In this document: one piece after another, positions 12,001-23,913 of the stretch | Position numbering within the stretch: the first letter of the stretch is position 1 | Layout: each line of letters starts with the position of its first letter | Source: Rhodeus uyekii | Taxonomy: Eukaryota > Chordata > Actinopteri > Cypriniformes > Acheilognathidae | NCBI GenBank assembly: GCA_037043235.1 | Contig: JAWRVZ010000049.1 | Location: 4,124,501-4,188,500, forward strand | Direction of reading: 5' to 3' | Length of the DNA stretch: 64,000 nt | Translations under genes and position numbers: made by a program | The notes under the pieces: generated by a model | Told to the model about the DNA's origin: nothing | What the model saw: the letters and a program-made list of their open reading frames with translations, nothing else | Database searches by the model: none

Positions 12001-15000
12001 ACAAACACACCGAGAATTGGTGTCCAAACCCCGAAACACAAAACAAAAAAAGGACTACAATCGGGATCAAACACCACACCGCACACACAAGACAAAGAAC
12101 ACGGACACAAAGCACATGGCTCAAGCGAGCTTCAAACCGCGTGTTCAAACAAAAGACGAGATATTATGGTAGTGTCAGAGCTCTGCCACAAACATGACTC
12201 TGTTTGTGCTCTGCCACAAACCCACAAACCACAAACCACAAACCCAAGAAATGACAAAACCGAATGTGACAGAACCCTGACAGTTTCACTCTATTGTTTG
12301 GACATATAAGAGATCTTTGTACAATTAAAAGGCAAGTTACATAGATTAAAACATCATGGTCAGAACAAAAAAGTTCAACCAATCTAAAAAAAAAATGGTA
12401 AAGAAACTTAAAAAATAAAAATAAACTCACCAACTGTATTGGATCTGACAGCAGCTAGAATTTTTATCAAAACATAAGTAGTTTAAACAAATTTTTTGAT
12501 GTGGGTGTTTTAAAAAATACAAGGAAGCATTAATACTTCTTTCTATGCAATGACATTAGTCAATTATAATTCTGGCATTTACTGGCAGAGCTATCACTTG
12601 AAATCTGATCATCATCACAGAGGGTCAGAATAAGGTCTGAAAATAATTTATGGTGATTTATAGATTATTAACAGTATAAGTCAGGAGTGCCAAGCTCAGC
12701 TGATTATCTGAATCAGGTTTTTTTAATTAGGGTTGAACCTAAACTCTGCATGACTGTGGCCTACTCGGGAACAGAGTTTCTGCACCCCTAGTATAAGTGA
12801 ACGTCAAGATACATTTTAAAATAATAAAAAATGCCATGACCCCTTTAAAGATGACCCCGTTAGATGAATTATTACAAATAAATTATTTAGCTATTAATAA
12901 TTAAAAACTTACAGTGCTTTTCTGCAGTTGATCACAGCTGGTATCAGTCTTCTTCTCCCCTCATCTGATGTGTTGTATTTCTTGAGGTCCAGCTCATCCA
13001 GCACCTCCTCTGACATCTGGAGCATGTAGGCGATTGTTGAGCAGTGAGCAGGAGAGAGTTTCTCCTCTGAGTGTTTGTCTGATTTCACAAACTCCTGAAT
13101 CTCTCTGGACAGAGTCTGATCTTTGACTTCCAGCAGACAGAGGAACAGATTGATGGATTGACCAGCTTTTAGATTATGAAAACACTTTGGATCTTTGATC
13201 TTCTCTTTAATGTACCGTGTGGTTTCTCTGATGCTCTCTGAGCTGTTCCCTGTGTGTGTCAGTAGATCCTGTAAGAGTCTCTGATTGGACTCCAGTGAAA
13301 CACCCAGCAGGAACCGCAGGAACAGATCCAGCTGCCCATTCTCAGTCTTGAGGGTTTTATTTACTGCTGATGTTAGTAGATCATACAGAGAGACACAACT
13401 GTAAAATCTGAATTCTTGCAGTGGTTCTTTGTTCTTCATTAAATAGCAGTAAAACACATAAAAAGCAGCCAAAAACTCCTGAATACTCAGGTGAATGAAA
13501 CTGTAGACTTTCCTCTGATGAATCACTGATTCCTCCTTAAAGATCTCAGTGCAAATCCCAGAATACACTGAGGCATCAGTGACGTCTATGCCGCTCTCAA
13601 TCAGGTCCTCCTCATAGAACATCACATTGCCCTTCATCAGCTGTTTGAAAGCCACTTCAGCAAGTTTCACAATCACTTCTCTGTTGGACTGCAGGAGTTT
13701 CTCTGGATCTTTCTCTTCATACTTCTGATTCCTCATGTTGATCTGAATCAGCAGGAAGTGGATGTACATTTCAGTCAGAGTTTGAGGGATTTCTGCACTC
13801 AGATCTTCTTTCAGGAGCTTTTGAAGCACAGTGGATGAGATCCAGCAGAAGACGGGTATGTGGCACATGATGTGGAGGCTTCTTGCTCTTCTGATGTGTG
13901 AGATGATTCTGCTGGCTTGATGCTCATCACTGATTCTCTTCCTGAAATATTCCTCCTTCTGAGGCTCATTGAATCCCTGAATCTCTGTCAGACGGTTGAT
14001 GTGTTTGGAGGGGATCTGATTGGCTGCTGCTGGTCTGGAGGTGATCCAGATGAGAGCAGAGGGAAGCAGATATCCTTTCATGAGGTTTGACATCAACACA
14101 CCCACTGATGAAGTCTCAGTCACATCAGAAACTTTCTGATCATCTGAAAACATCAGTGTGATTCTGCTTTCATCCAGACCATCAAAGATAAACACAACTT
14201 TACACTGCTCATAAATCTTTGAGTCCAGATCTTGAAGTTCAGGATGAAAGTCCAGCAGAAGTCTGTGAAGACTGTACTGATGATCTCGGATCAAGTTCAG
14301 CTCTCGAAATGGAAGCACAAACATGAAATCTACATCCTGATTGTGTTTTCCCTCGGCCCAGTCCAGAATGAACTTCTGCACAGAGACGGTTTTCCCGATT
14401 CCAGCGATGCCTTTAGTAAGAACAGTCTTGATTTGATCTTTCTCCTCACATCCTGGTTCAGGTGAGGTTTTAAAGATGTCATTGCAGTAGATTGGAGTGT
14501 CTTGTGAGTGTTGTGTTCTGCCTGTTTTCTCCATCTGTAAAACCTCATGTTCTTCATTCACTCCTTCTCTCTCTCCCTCTATGATGTAGAGCTGTGTGTA
14601 GATCCTGTTCAGGAGGGTTTCATTCCCATGAATTTTCAGTCCCTCAAACAATCTTTCATACTTGTTCTTCATGCTGGATTTGTGTCTGTGTGTGACACTC
14701 TGTAGTTCAACATTCACTGGTTGCAGAGGATTCTGGTATTCAGTCTGATCGTCTTTGCTAACAATGATGAAAAAAATAAACATGGAAAAAAATTATTAAA
14801 TAAAAGCTATGAACATTACAGATGGCAGTCTTGTATTTTGCATATACAGTGAAGTTCACTTATCTCGACTCACGGTTAACTCGCCAATCCTGTTATGTCG
14901 ACGTTTTTGAAGGGGAACCGCCAAACTCCCTATTTGTCTAAGCATTTTCTTGTGGATTATGTCGATTCTTTTGTGTTGCCGAAATCTAATATCTCGAGCA

Positions 15001-18000
15001 CAAACGAGGGACAAATTCGTGACTTCACATGGTTATTTCGTGACTAATTAGCGTACCTTGCATTAGTTTGCGTTGCACGTGGATGGCGGTCCGCTCACGG
15101 TTCACTCCCTGTCGTTGATCTCGTCTGAAGGAAAACACGCTGTAGCATCCTGCACGTTTTTTTGTGATTTTGTGAGAAATCTTTGTGTTTGCATTGTTGG
15201 AGAATATAATTAAAGGTTTGTATCAAGAATCGAAGGTGGTTTTTATTGTGGTGGTTTTACATATGCCTTTTGTTGTTAGCAAACACACACAGTACATCAA
15301 ACAAAGTCATCAAACAAATCGCGGCAACACTGTTGTGTAAAAAGACACCAAAAACACGAGCATGTACATTTTCATTTAATAACTCACATCATGTACATCA
15401 ATAAATTTTAATGTTTCCTTCTTGCAAGGGTTGTTGTCTTTGGCGGTTGCACTATCACTCTGACAGCTGGCGCTTATAGGCTGTCTATAGGTACGTCTGC
15501 GCTTATAGGTACGTCTGCTTTTAGCTGTTACGCCAGCCGCAGCTGGAACCAGCTTCCAGAAGAGATCAGGTGTGCTCCAACAGTAGCCACATTCAAATCA
15601 AGACTCAAAACACATCTTTTTACCTATGCATTTGCAGATTGAGCACTGTGCTATGTCCGAACTGTTTGCATTTTATTTTATACGTATTATCTTTTTATTC
15701 TTTTAATCATTTTTAATGTTTTATTTTTATCATTCTTCTTTATGTAAAGCACTTTGAATTACCATTGTGTATGAAATGTGCTATACAAATAAACTTGCCT
15801 TGCCTTGCCTTGTCTGACCTGGGAAAATATATGTTAATATATGTTATCTCGCGAAACGGTTATCTCGATGCTTTTTTGCAACCCCCGAGGCCATCGACAT
15901 AACCAAACTCCACTGTATTTTATATCTTACATCTTGAAATCATTTTCCATCAATAAACATTTCTACATAGACTTGAAATGAAATCAAAAATAAAAAGCCA
16001 TCTCTCTGGCCCGGTTTACAAGCTGGTATTAAGATGTGTTTTAGTCGATTTGATCACAATGAAACAAGGGAGACACATTCCAGTTTGTACCTGGTGTTTC
16101 AGTTACTCTCTTTTGTTCATTTTGGTCCTGATTATTTGGAGGGGAGGGTTTACGGGCAGAATGACAAATAAATGCACCTGTCAAGATGAGCAAAGTTCTT
16201 TGTTTATACCATCTGGGTACTGAATATTGATCAGGTGAATTAACAACTTACTGAACAGGTAAGTCTTCTACTGTTATGGTGACATGTGATACTGAGAAAC
16301 GAGAATCACAGAGAAGCAGGTTTCCAACTGAAACTCTCTTCATTAATAAAATACTTTAAATATAAACAAAAATTGCACGCTTGTACAAAAACCTTGGAAC
16401 ACGAGAACAACAAACACACAGATTTAACAGTCAACAATCGACAAAGACAAGAGAATACATGATGGTTTATATATGTGGGATAATTGGGAACAGCTGAATG
16501 ACTAACTAAGTGAGTGATTGACAAGACAGGTGCAGGAAACAACTTGGGAAGAACAAGAAAGGTAAAAACATGTTAAGACTGTGATAGCTAGATCATTGCA
16601 CATACTTACAGACAGTAACAACATGTTCAAATTACATGCACAGATTGCGTCAATCATTCAGGATCTCACAAACTTTATTTTCAATGCTGTTCTGTGATTA
16701 TCAATAAAATAACTTAGAAACTAAAAAAAGGTATAAAATATATATCTTTCCAAAAAATGTTTTTAAAATAAACATTTTGCTTCATGCCAGCAAAGTTTAA
16801 ATCCAGCCTGACCAGTTCTCTCAAGTTCCACAATGGCTGTGCATTAAGTCACTAGGTGGAGAGCAGGTGTTGTTTAGTTGCTGTTCGAACACATGAATGT
16901 CTACACTATGAGAGAAATCCAGTCAAATCCGTTTTCAGATACCTCTGGAAACTTAAATGAAGTTGGGCCCTCATCGAGCGAAATACGTCAGCAAAATAAC
17001 AAAATAAAATAAAAAGTTTTTTTGCGCTGCTTGATGTTTAAAATATTAGACATTGAATATAGGCCATTTCACCAGAACCATGCTATAAAATGGCAATTCA
17101 CCCCTCGTTTGTCTTGTTTGTTTGTGCAGGAAACAGTTTGGTTTGTTCTTCTTCACTCTGCTCATGCATGCTCACTCATAATGTCCTTGTAAATTGTCAA
17201 TGCTGCTGTTTCCAGATCAGCAACACACCTTCATTAGCCTGACTCCAACACTCTGCCCACTCGTTCACAATCCCCGGAATACTGAGCACCTGCACATGTT
17301 CCCAATCAAGAACACTATTTCACCAGCCCTCACCCAGCACTCAGCATCTGGTCTCAGCACAAGTCAGACTCTCTGTGCTACCAAGCTTAGTGACATCGCC
17401 GAGCTACCTTCCTCCCAAGATTCCTAGCTATCCTCAAGCCTCCACTGTCAGATAAGCTTCACTCGAGATCACTATCACTGCTCACCACCTCCACCAGTCA
17501 CTGTTTCTCATGCTCTGTTCTCAATAAACATCATCCCATCTGTACTCACATGTCTTTTCAAGCGTGATTCTCTATCTGCCTTAGTTCATTTATGCTGCTG
17601 TTGTGGGCGCCGCCTAAACTTTACAGTTTTCATAGCTTTCTTCTGAAAACATTATCAAAAAGGAGAAGCAGAAATCAGACAGAGTATTTTAGTCTTCAAG
17701 AAAAAGGTTAAAGAAAAACTTACTCTTACTATCTTTACACTTGTGTATAAAAACAGAATAAGATTGATTGAATGATCAAATTTGAAAAGATCAAAAATGA
17801 TCAGAAATCCCAGTACACAAATTAGCTGGGATGAAAGTATGTATTTTACATCCCCTTAAACCTAAATATTGTATTTTATTTCATGGATGATAACTGATCA
17901 TAATGAATTCAATAAGGAATTGATGATAATTCTTTACTTGCTTTTTGTTTTGTAAAGAAATAATGCATTTGATTTCCTACTTAAAAACAAATAGGTAAAA

Positions 18001-19609
18001 CATTCATAACCAATAAAAAGGAATATGGCTTTATGTGTACTAAAACAACATTTATGAAAATTATATTCATTTTTATTTAGTCTATTTGATTTAAGGAAAA
18101 CATCAGATGCAACATGTTTCCACTCACTATTACTATTGAGTGTAATTGATTTATTTTTTCTTTAAAATAACTTTTGTGTTTCTTGGGAAAGACCCAAACC
18201 AAATACAAATAGCATTGTTTATAAATATTTTTCTCCAGCAGTGTCAATTAGGCAGTATTTTGGAATTGTGAACTGTAACAAGATATTAATATTAATAAAG
18301 TCATATACCGTTTCATTTCCAGACCACTTACAGTTCTAAATTGATTCACATTGTCTTCCACATAGTATATTCCACAAAACATATCTAAATTTCGACATAT
18401 TTTCTCTAAGACAAATCGGAAAAGTTAGTTCATGCGTTCATGAGTTCAAGGCTAGATTATTGTAATGCTTTACTAGGTGGTTGCTCTGCACGCTTAATAA
18501 ACAAATTCCAGCTGGTCCAAAATGCAGCAGCTCGAGTTCTTACTAGAACCAGGAAGTATGAGCATATTAGCCCAGTTCTGTCAAACCTGCACTGGCTTCC
18601 TATTAAACACCGAATACATTTTAAAATCTTGCTAATCACTTACAAAGCATTAAATGGTTTAGCTCCACAGTACTTGAGCGATCTCTTAACACATTATAGT
18701 CCTTCACGTCTATTGCGATCCCAAAATACTGACCAGCTTATAATACCTAGAATATCAAAGTCAACTGCTGGCGGTCGATCCTTTTCCTATTTAGCTCCTA
18801 AACTCTGGAACAGTCTTCCTAATACAGTTCGGGAAGCAGACACACTCTGTCAGTTTAAATCTAGATTAAAAACACATCTCTTCAACCTGGCATACACATA
18901 ACACATTATACATACATTTTTAATCCAAATCATGTAAAATGATTGTTAGGCTGCATAATTTAGATAAGCCGGAACCGGGAACATTCCCATAACACCTGAT
19001 GTACTCGATACATCAGAAAATGAATGGCATCTACGCTGATATTGTTCTCTGTTTATTCCGAGGTTACCGTGGTCAGCCGGATCCGGGCCGTATCCAGATC
19101 AGATGAAGGACCTGGACACGAGCACAGCACTGCCCTGAAGTGTCTGCGGAGACCGTGACTCTACTAGACCCTCCCCTGTGACGATCATGAACACATCTCC
19201 AATTGGACTTAATATTAGTCTTGAATTGTTAGCAATATAATAATCAAATTATCAATCAATCAAATATCAAAACTTAACACTTAATATTCATCAATTGTAT
19301 TAATTTGCCTGCTCTTTTAAGGCTGCCGTTCAGCCAAACAAAGTTTGTTTATAATGTTTTCATGTGACCAATGTAAAGCTGCTTTGAAACGATCTGTATT
19401 GTAAAAAGTGCTATATAAGTAAAGGTGACTTGACAGGATAGTTTGGGAAAAGCCCAACTAGTAAAAGGATGTAAAAATAACACTTAAATAATGTAACTCA
19501 TCAGAAATGTTTGACTATGCTTTGATTTCTATAGACAACTTTTTTTATATCTGTGAGGCAAGCATTTTATAAGTTTTGCTTCATTTTTGTGACATTTCAG
19601 GAAGTTGTT

Positions 19610-19656
<47 letters not shown>

Positions 19657-21289
19657 CAGAAAGCATGGGCACCTTATTGTCTTCATCTTACAAATGCATT
19701 TTATAAGTTTTGTTGTTATCGCGAGTGCTCACAAATAAAAGTCGACCCTTTACAGTTTTAAAAAAAGTATTAATCTTCTCTGTATGACCAAAAAGAACAG
19801 TATTAAAATAAAAAGTTTAATTTCTTTCTGCAGTTTTCAGGAAATAATGCAAAGGATCTCACATTAGTCACACATTATCTTCTGGCGACCCCAGAAGTGT
19901 GTTGTTGTGTATATCTACATTATTGGCCAGAACTATATGCGACAGCCAAACAGTATGAAGAAACATAAGTGTAACTAATTTGCAGAGAAGCACAAAAGCA
20001 GAAACGTGGCCACCCACTCTTTTTTTTATTTTTTTATTAATGTATAATTTAATTTAATTAACTAAAAATATGAAAAAATCTAGTTTCTTATACAAAATGA
20101 AAAAACAAATTAAAATGTTTTTTTCATACGGTATACGGACCATATACATAAACTAATGTCTTTATTTGTTTTTTTGTTTTGTTTTTGTCAATATTGTTTT
20201 TTTTATCTAATTGAAAGAATGACACGGATTAAGATGCTGCACAATTTTCCGTTTCTGACATAAGCTTGTCTCTAAGGAGAAAAACATACAGTAAAACACT
20301 ACTCTTACCATTTCTGCTAGATGTTTACATGTTATAAATAAGAGTATTAAGCTTGTATGTGATTCCAAAGCACACAAAAAAACATTTAAGACATTACTGA
20401 CTGTCTTTTACTCTTTCACAGTTTAAAGTGCTTTTAACAACCCTTTTCAAAATGAAGTATATTCCACAGTAAACTGCATTTCACCACAGTCACGTTATAT
20501 AATTTGACTGATCTAAACATTAAGTTTAGGCTTTTAACAGGGGTTTTAAAGGAAAGGAGCTGCATGCAGCACAATGAGCATTTTATCTTTATTAAAATAT
20601 TTCTTCTTGATGAAACTATTTCTGTCATTTTCACATTTGTAGGAAAACAAAATCAAAAACGAAATTAAATTTCTGTTCATCGCACAGCCCCACTGCTGTT
20701 GAGTTGTACTTTTGAATGACAGACATGACAGACACACATTAAGTAATTCAATGCTACATTTTCACATTATTACGAGGATACAATCTAGTGGACGTCTTCG
20801 AAATCTGATATAAAATCTTAAGATCAACCACCCGTTCTTTATCAAAATGTATCTTAATACCAGGTGTAAACTGGGCTTCAGTGTGTTTATAGCTAGATCA
20901 GTTAAATCTCCCACTAACTATATGTTCATACTCACCTGGGGTCAGAGGTCACAGATTCATCATCGAGTTCAGGAGGAGTTTGCATTGATCTGTCACTCTT
21001 CATAGACACACAGCTGAATTCTGAAGATGAAGATCTCTTTCTCAACCTGGAGATCCTGAGACATACAGAAATAATTATTTCTTTAGTTCTGCCTGCCATA
21101 TGATACAGTCTTTTGTCCCAAACACTTAATTATATCTCACCTGGGGTCAGAGGTCACAGATTCATCATTGAATAAAGGAGGAAGAGGCAGTGATCTGTCA
21201 CTCTTCATAGACACACAGCTGGGTTTTGGAGATGAAGATCTCTGAGTCTCCTGCAGTTCTTCAGATGCAACTTTCTCTCTTTTCTCCAT
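8889..21289 (-). CDS. NLR copy A: FISNA-NACHT-LRR receptor (NLRC3-like), 3' end not seen
   Basis: A predicted cytosolic pattern-recognition NTPase of the teleost NLR-C type. Coding exons in gene order are 21289-21141, 21055-20936, 14757-12913, 10540-10367 and 9062-8889. The internal exons are 120, 1845, 174 and 174 nt, all multiples of three, and all junctions keep phase 2. The two short N-terminal exons each encode a copy of the motif SCVSMKSDRS...DESVTSDPR. The long exon encodes FISNA plus NACHT with Walker A GIAGIGKT and Walker B VVFIFDGLDE, and the last two encode leucine-rich repeats. Unlike copies B and C, no linker, B30.2 or CARD exon follows before the window edge. If the final donor is not used, the frame ends four codons later in VQQ-stop. 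It could be a short NLR, a truncated gene, or a gene with exons beyond position 1. No N-terminal PYD or CARD is visible. Confidence 0.75.
9063..10366. other. Intron of NLR copy A, with LTR-like repeat
   Basis: No exon was recognised. The segment at about 9820-10110 is a minus-strand copy of the LTR-like dispersed family (GACTAACAAGGGAGGTGATTG, AACAGCTG), with relatives at 16290-16560 and 30230-30560. Confidence 0.35.
10367..10540 (-). CDS. NLR copy A, LRR exon 1
   Basis: A 174-nt exon with acceptor CATTCTAG and donor GTATTA. It encodes LAGCNLTGQCCESLSSAL... and LRELDLSNNDLQDSGVKLLS, two leucine-rich repeats of ribonuclease-inhibitor type. The length and phase equal those of the other LRR exons in the cluster. 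Confidence 0.85.
10863..11300 (+). mobile_element. SINE-like repeat with 5S rRNA-like head
   Basis: The first part contains ACCTGGATGGGAGACTTCCT, which resembles the 5S rRNA internal promoter (GGATGGGAGAC). The rest (GTTAAACCGAGGTCCTGA, TGTGTGGTGAGCGTTCTGG) is matched in inverted orientation by 49640-50130. It is read as a 5S-derived SINE (SINE3-like). The match to 5S is visual and the boundaries are approximate. Confidence 0.45.
11301..12912. other. Intron of NLR copy A, repeat-rich
   Basis: At about 11430-11830 lies a minus-strand LTR-like repeat (TTTGTTTCGTTATT side at 11470, AATAAAACAATAACG near 11725), followed by a CA-rich stretch to about 12290 without supportable coding. No additional LRR exon was found. 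Confidence 0.35.
12913..14757 (-). CDS. NLR copy A, FISNA-NACHT exon
   Basis: One open 1845-nt exon with no internal stop, acceptor TTGTTAG before 14757 and donor GTAAGT from 12912. FISNA, the fish-specific NACHT-associated domain, is SMKNKYERLFEGL...LYIIEGEREGVNEEHE. Walker A GIAGIGKT starts about 115 residues into the exon and Walker B FIFDGLDESR about 70 residues later. Helical NACHT-associated regions follow, ending DEGRRRLIPAVINCRKAL. The central part is nearly identical at DNA level to copies B and C, while the C-terminal part diverges (see findings). Confidence 0.9.
14847..15915. mobile_element. Tc1/mariner-like TIR element with nested LINE tail
   Basis: The left end CAGTGAAGTTCACTTATCTC (14847) and the inverted right end TATGTCGATGGCC...CAGTGGAGTTTGGTTATGTC (15915 inward) are flanked by TA on both sides (14845-14846 and 15916-15917). 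No transposase frame was found. An L2-like LINE 3' end (15538-15815) interrupts it. It lies in the long intron between the N-terminal and NACHT exons of copy A. Confidence 0.6.
15538..15815 (+). mobile_element. L2-like LINE 3' end
   Basis: It encodes the C-terminal end of a non-LTR reverse transcriptase (SWNQLPEEIR, TFKSRLKTHLFTYAF, stop), then an A/T-rich 3' UTR ending in GCTATACAAATAAACTTGCC with CTTGC repeats. Its layout resembles 18425-19434. The copy is strongly 5' truncated and nested in the TIR element. Confidence 0.6.
16290..16560 (-). mobile_element. LTR-like dispersed repeat
   Basis: The block AACTCTCTTCATTAATAAA... and GGGATAATTGGGAACAGCTG is shared in layout with 9830-10110 (GGGATAATGGGGAACAGCTG). 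It is probably a solo LTR in minus orientation. No flanking duplication was read. Confidence 0.4.
16561..18424. other. Intron of NLR copy A
   Basis: A dispersed repeat with a terminal TCTCAATAAACATCATCCC occupies about 17200-17570 on the plus strand. The rest is AT-rich, with no exon recognised. Confidence 0.3.
18425..19434 (+). mobile_element. L2-like LINE: reverse transcriptase C-terminus plus 3' UTR
   Basis: A 153-codon frame (18440-18901) encodes SSRLDYCNALL, QLVQNAAARVLT, SNLHWLPIKHRIHFKILLIT and KLWNSLPNTVRE...FKSRLKTHLFNLAYT. This is the conserved C-terminal extension of L2/CR1-group LINE reverse transcriptases. The 3' UTR continues to GTGCTATATAAGTAAAGGTG near 19434. The RT core and endonuclease are absent, so it is 5' truncated. 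It sits antisense in the copy A intron. Confidence 0.75.
19611..19652. repeat. (AG)n microsatellite
   Basis: About 20 uninterrupted AG units within the long intron of NLR copy A. Confidence 0.9.
19653..20935. other. Intron of NLR copy A
   Basis: AT-rich intronic sequence. No exon or repeat boundary was recognised. Confidence 0.35.
20936..21055 (-). CDS. NLR copy A, second N-terminal motif exon
   Basis: A 120-nt symmetric exon (acceptor CTCAG, donor GTGAGT) that repeats the motif of the preceding exon (SCVSMKSDRSMQ...DDESVTSDPR). It is an in-frame tandem duplication present in copy A and not seen in B or C. Exon skipping would keep the frame. Confidence 0.65.
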
Positions 21290-21310
21290 AATGAGAAACT
21301 GACACGTCGC
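21141..21310 (-). CDS. NLR copy A, first coding exon
   Basis: The acceptor is TTTACAG at 21311-21317, the ATG is at 21289-21287 and the donor GTGAGA begins at 21140. It encodes MEKREKVASEEL then SCVSMKSDRS and DESVTSDPR. The equivalent exons of copies B (39217-39069) and C (48442-48297) start MEK/MEN and end in the same motif, which fixes the start codon by comparison. It leaves 2 nt (AG), completed by the next exon. Confidence 0.7.
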
Positions 21311-22076
21311 CTGTAAATAGAAACACAGAAAACATGACAATATATATCTATCCATGCATCTACCTTTACAAAATGCACAGACAACTGCAAAATAACAATA
21401 AATAACAAATTACCTGTTTGCGTCAACCACCATGCAAAAAGTTTGTCTGAATTAGTCAAACAAAGCGTGATGGTCAGGAAAACAGGAGTCCTACTGCTTA
21501 TTCTTGCGTAACTCTAACAGAGAAGGAAAAAAATAAAGGATAGTTTAATGTGAGTTCAGATGGCACACTTTAAAACAGCACAGCAGTCACGACTTCATGA
21601 ACTTTTTTACTTGCAAGATTCATAATATTAGAGAGAAAATTATAACCATGTAACCATCTACAACAATATCACAAAATACAATAAATTGTCCCTGAAGAAA
21701 AATTCCTCTTATTCATTGCTATCGGGGAGGAAGAATTATCTAAACTTAAATCATCAAATCATCTGACCTTATTTTGTTCAGTTTTGTGAACAAATCTGAA
21801 ATATCCTCAATCACTTTTCCACAGACCCAGACAAAAATAATATTCTGCTAACCTACCTATAACTAAACCTGATCGTCCAGTTTTATATACATTTCAGAGA
21901 GTAAAGAAGCCGTAAAATAATTTCAACTAATAGTTTCAATTATTACAATCCGGAAGATAAGCTTGTCATTCTTTACCTGCGTCATAACAATGGTCTTTAA
22001 AGTTTAAAGTGTTTAATAAAGATGAATGGGAAAACATTGCAATAACACACGATAGTATGAGATGAAATTAACTTAC

Positions 22077-22200
22077 CTTAGTGTGACATGTCGTTGCAGA
22101 TTTTAAAACAGCTGTCAATTTTAATCCGAAATGTAAATTGACTCTTTGTTTCGGTTTCTCCTCACAGGTGTTTGTTCGGTGCGCATGCGCAGTGGCCACA
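22077..22200 (-). promoter_or_regulatory. Putative 5' exon and promoter of NLR copy A (ISRE-like and NRF1-like)
   Basis: A donor CTAAG|GTAAGT at 22077/22076 ends a noncoding first exon upstream of the ATG exon. Just upstream on the minus strand, GAAACCGAAA (22158-22149) fits the interferon-stimulated response element core GAAANNGAAA. The palindrome GCGCATGCGC (22181-22190) fits an NRF1 site. The same pair occurs in the same order upstream of copy C. The transcription start is inferred, not seen. Confidence 0.5.
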
Positions 22201-22411
22201 AGTGTCTACAACAACAAACCGCACCCAATGTCTCTTCTTGCCTACTTCAACGCCTAGTTCTTTTCTTGCCTACTTGCCTACTACACCAACATTAATGGTG
22301 TTTAGCGCCACCTGCTGTACACTCAGTGAGTGACTTTATGGATTTCTTCCGCATCCATACAGCTAACAATTGAGTATTTTCCTTTCTATATTATCTATAT
22401 TTGTCTATTAT

Positions 22412-22416
<5 letters not shown>

Positions 22417-22498
<82 letters not shown>
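22417..22498. repeat. (TA)n microsatellite
   Basis: About 40 TA units upstream of the putative promoter of NLR copy A, in the spacer between copies A and B. Confidence 0.95.
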
Positions 22499-22499
<1 letters not shown>

Positions 22500-23374
22500 T
22501 CTTTTGTGACAGTTTGTTGTATGTGTATTGATTTTAAAGTCCCCCCTGAAGCGTCTGCTAAATTGAAATTGAAATTTGAAATGCATTAAATCTTCTGGAC
22601 ATTCACTACATGTTCTGATTATTGCTGCATGTTGGAGAAATCAATCTTTAGCACAGGTGTTCATCATAGTAAACGTGGTAATAAACTGGAGTAAACTCCT
22701 CCAGAAGCAGATAACTGAAATGACTGTGAGTATCCTGTGACAGTCTGAAACAGAGCTGAACTCTGACCCTGGACCTCCACTTTCCTGCTGTTCAGAATCA
22801 GTTTTAACAAATTGCAATATACATGCATCTACAATAAAACAGAGGAAGAGTGGAAGTTATTGTTAGCACTTGTCCTAGTTCTCCAAGCGCTTCTAAAACC
22901 ACACAAACCAGTCCAAGATGCGATTACTGGTGTTTGTGCTGAGATCTGCCTGCAGTTGCACAGTTTGACCAGCAGGTGTTTCAGTGTCTGTGTCAGGTGA
23001 TTCACAGCCGATCATTGTTCAGAAACTAATGCAGTGAGATCATGTGAGGGATGCGATCAATCACAGAAATTAATTTGCACTGTTTATGTTTGAAGTCATG
23101 AATTGTTCAGCACAAACAGACAAAACGATGGAAAATCCGAAAATAAACAAAAAAAACAAAAGAAACATGTCTTAAATCACACTGGGATGTTCTTTATTTT
23201 TATCAGTCACACTTTCATTTTCTCTTTCAGACTGACAAAACATAGATGTTTCTCCAGCCCTCCTCCCATTTTACCCTCCCATCCATGTAAATTAAATTAT
23301 TCTTAAGGTAATTCACATGCAGAATTTCATAAATGTAAATTCACACAGACAGAAAGTGAAATATGTAGAAACAT
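22499..23374. other. Spacer between NLR copies A and B
   Basis: No gene was recognised. The segment between 23340 and 23913 probably belongs to the 3' UTR of copy B. Confidence 0.35.
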
Positions 23375-23380
23375 TTTATT
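23375..23380 (-). terminator. Candidate polyadenylation signal of NLR copy B
   Basis: AATAAA on the minus strand, about 0.53 kb after the stop codon of the FIIND-CARD exon (23914). Other A-rich hexamers exist in the interval, so the choice is tentative. Confidence 0.35.
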
Positions 23381-23913
23381 ACACAAAACTGAAGCAATGC
23401 TTAAGTGAGATTTTTGAAGCAATGAGGCTTTCAATACATGTATGAGATTATCACTGACAAACAGTTTAATTTAAACCGCCATCTTCCGTCCCGTTACAGC
23501 AGCTGCTTTTACATCCGGTGAAAACATGCTGTTCTTATCCAAGAGATCACTGTAATGTGTGAATTATTGACTAAAGTAAGTATTTCTAAAACTAATCTTG
23601 TAACTGTTAGTATATAAAAGCGTCTGCTAAATGAATAAATGTAAAAGGGGAGAATGAAATACACAGACAAATATAAATGCTTGTATGAACTTTGATATTA
23701 AACCCATTATACTTTCCCTGTAGAAAAATAACTTAGACTTGTAAACTATAAACTTACATTTCTTTGTAATAAAACTGAATGAATATTGTGAAAGAAGTAT
23801 ATTTTGATACCTTCTGATAACCCATCTCTCCCCTGTATTATCTCTAGAGAGACTTTGGTTTGCTCTGATTCACACTTTAAACTGCTCTGCTCTGTAAACA
23901 ACAGTTTAAATGT

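Noticed and set aside
18440..18901. Possible 153-aa host gene
   Set aside because: The sequence is the C-terminal end of an L2-like LINE reverse transcriptase followed by its 3' UTR.
22401..22589. Ile-Tyr repeat open frame
   Set aside because: Translation of a (TA)n microsatellite.
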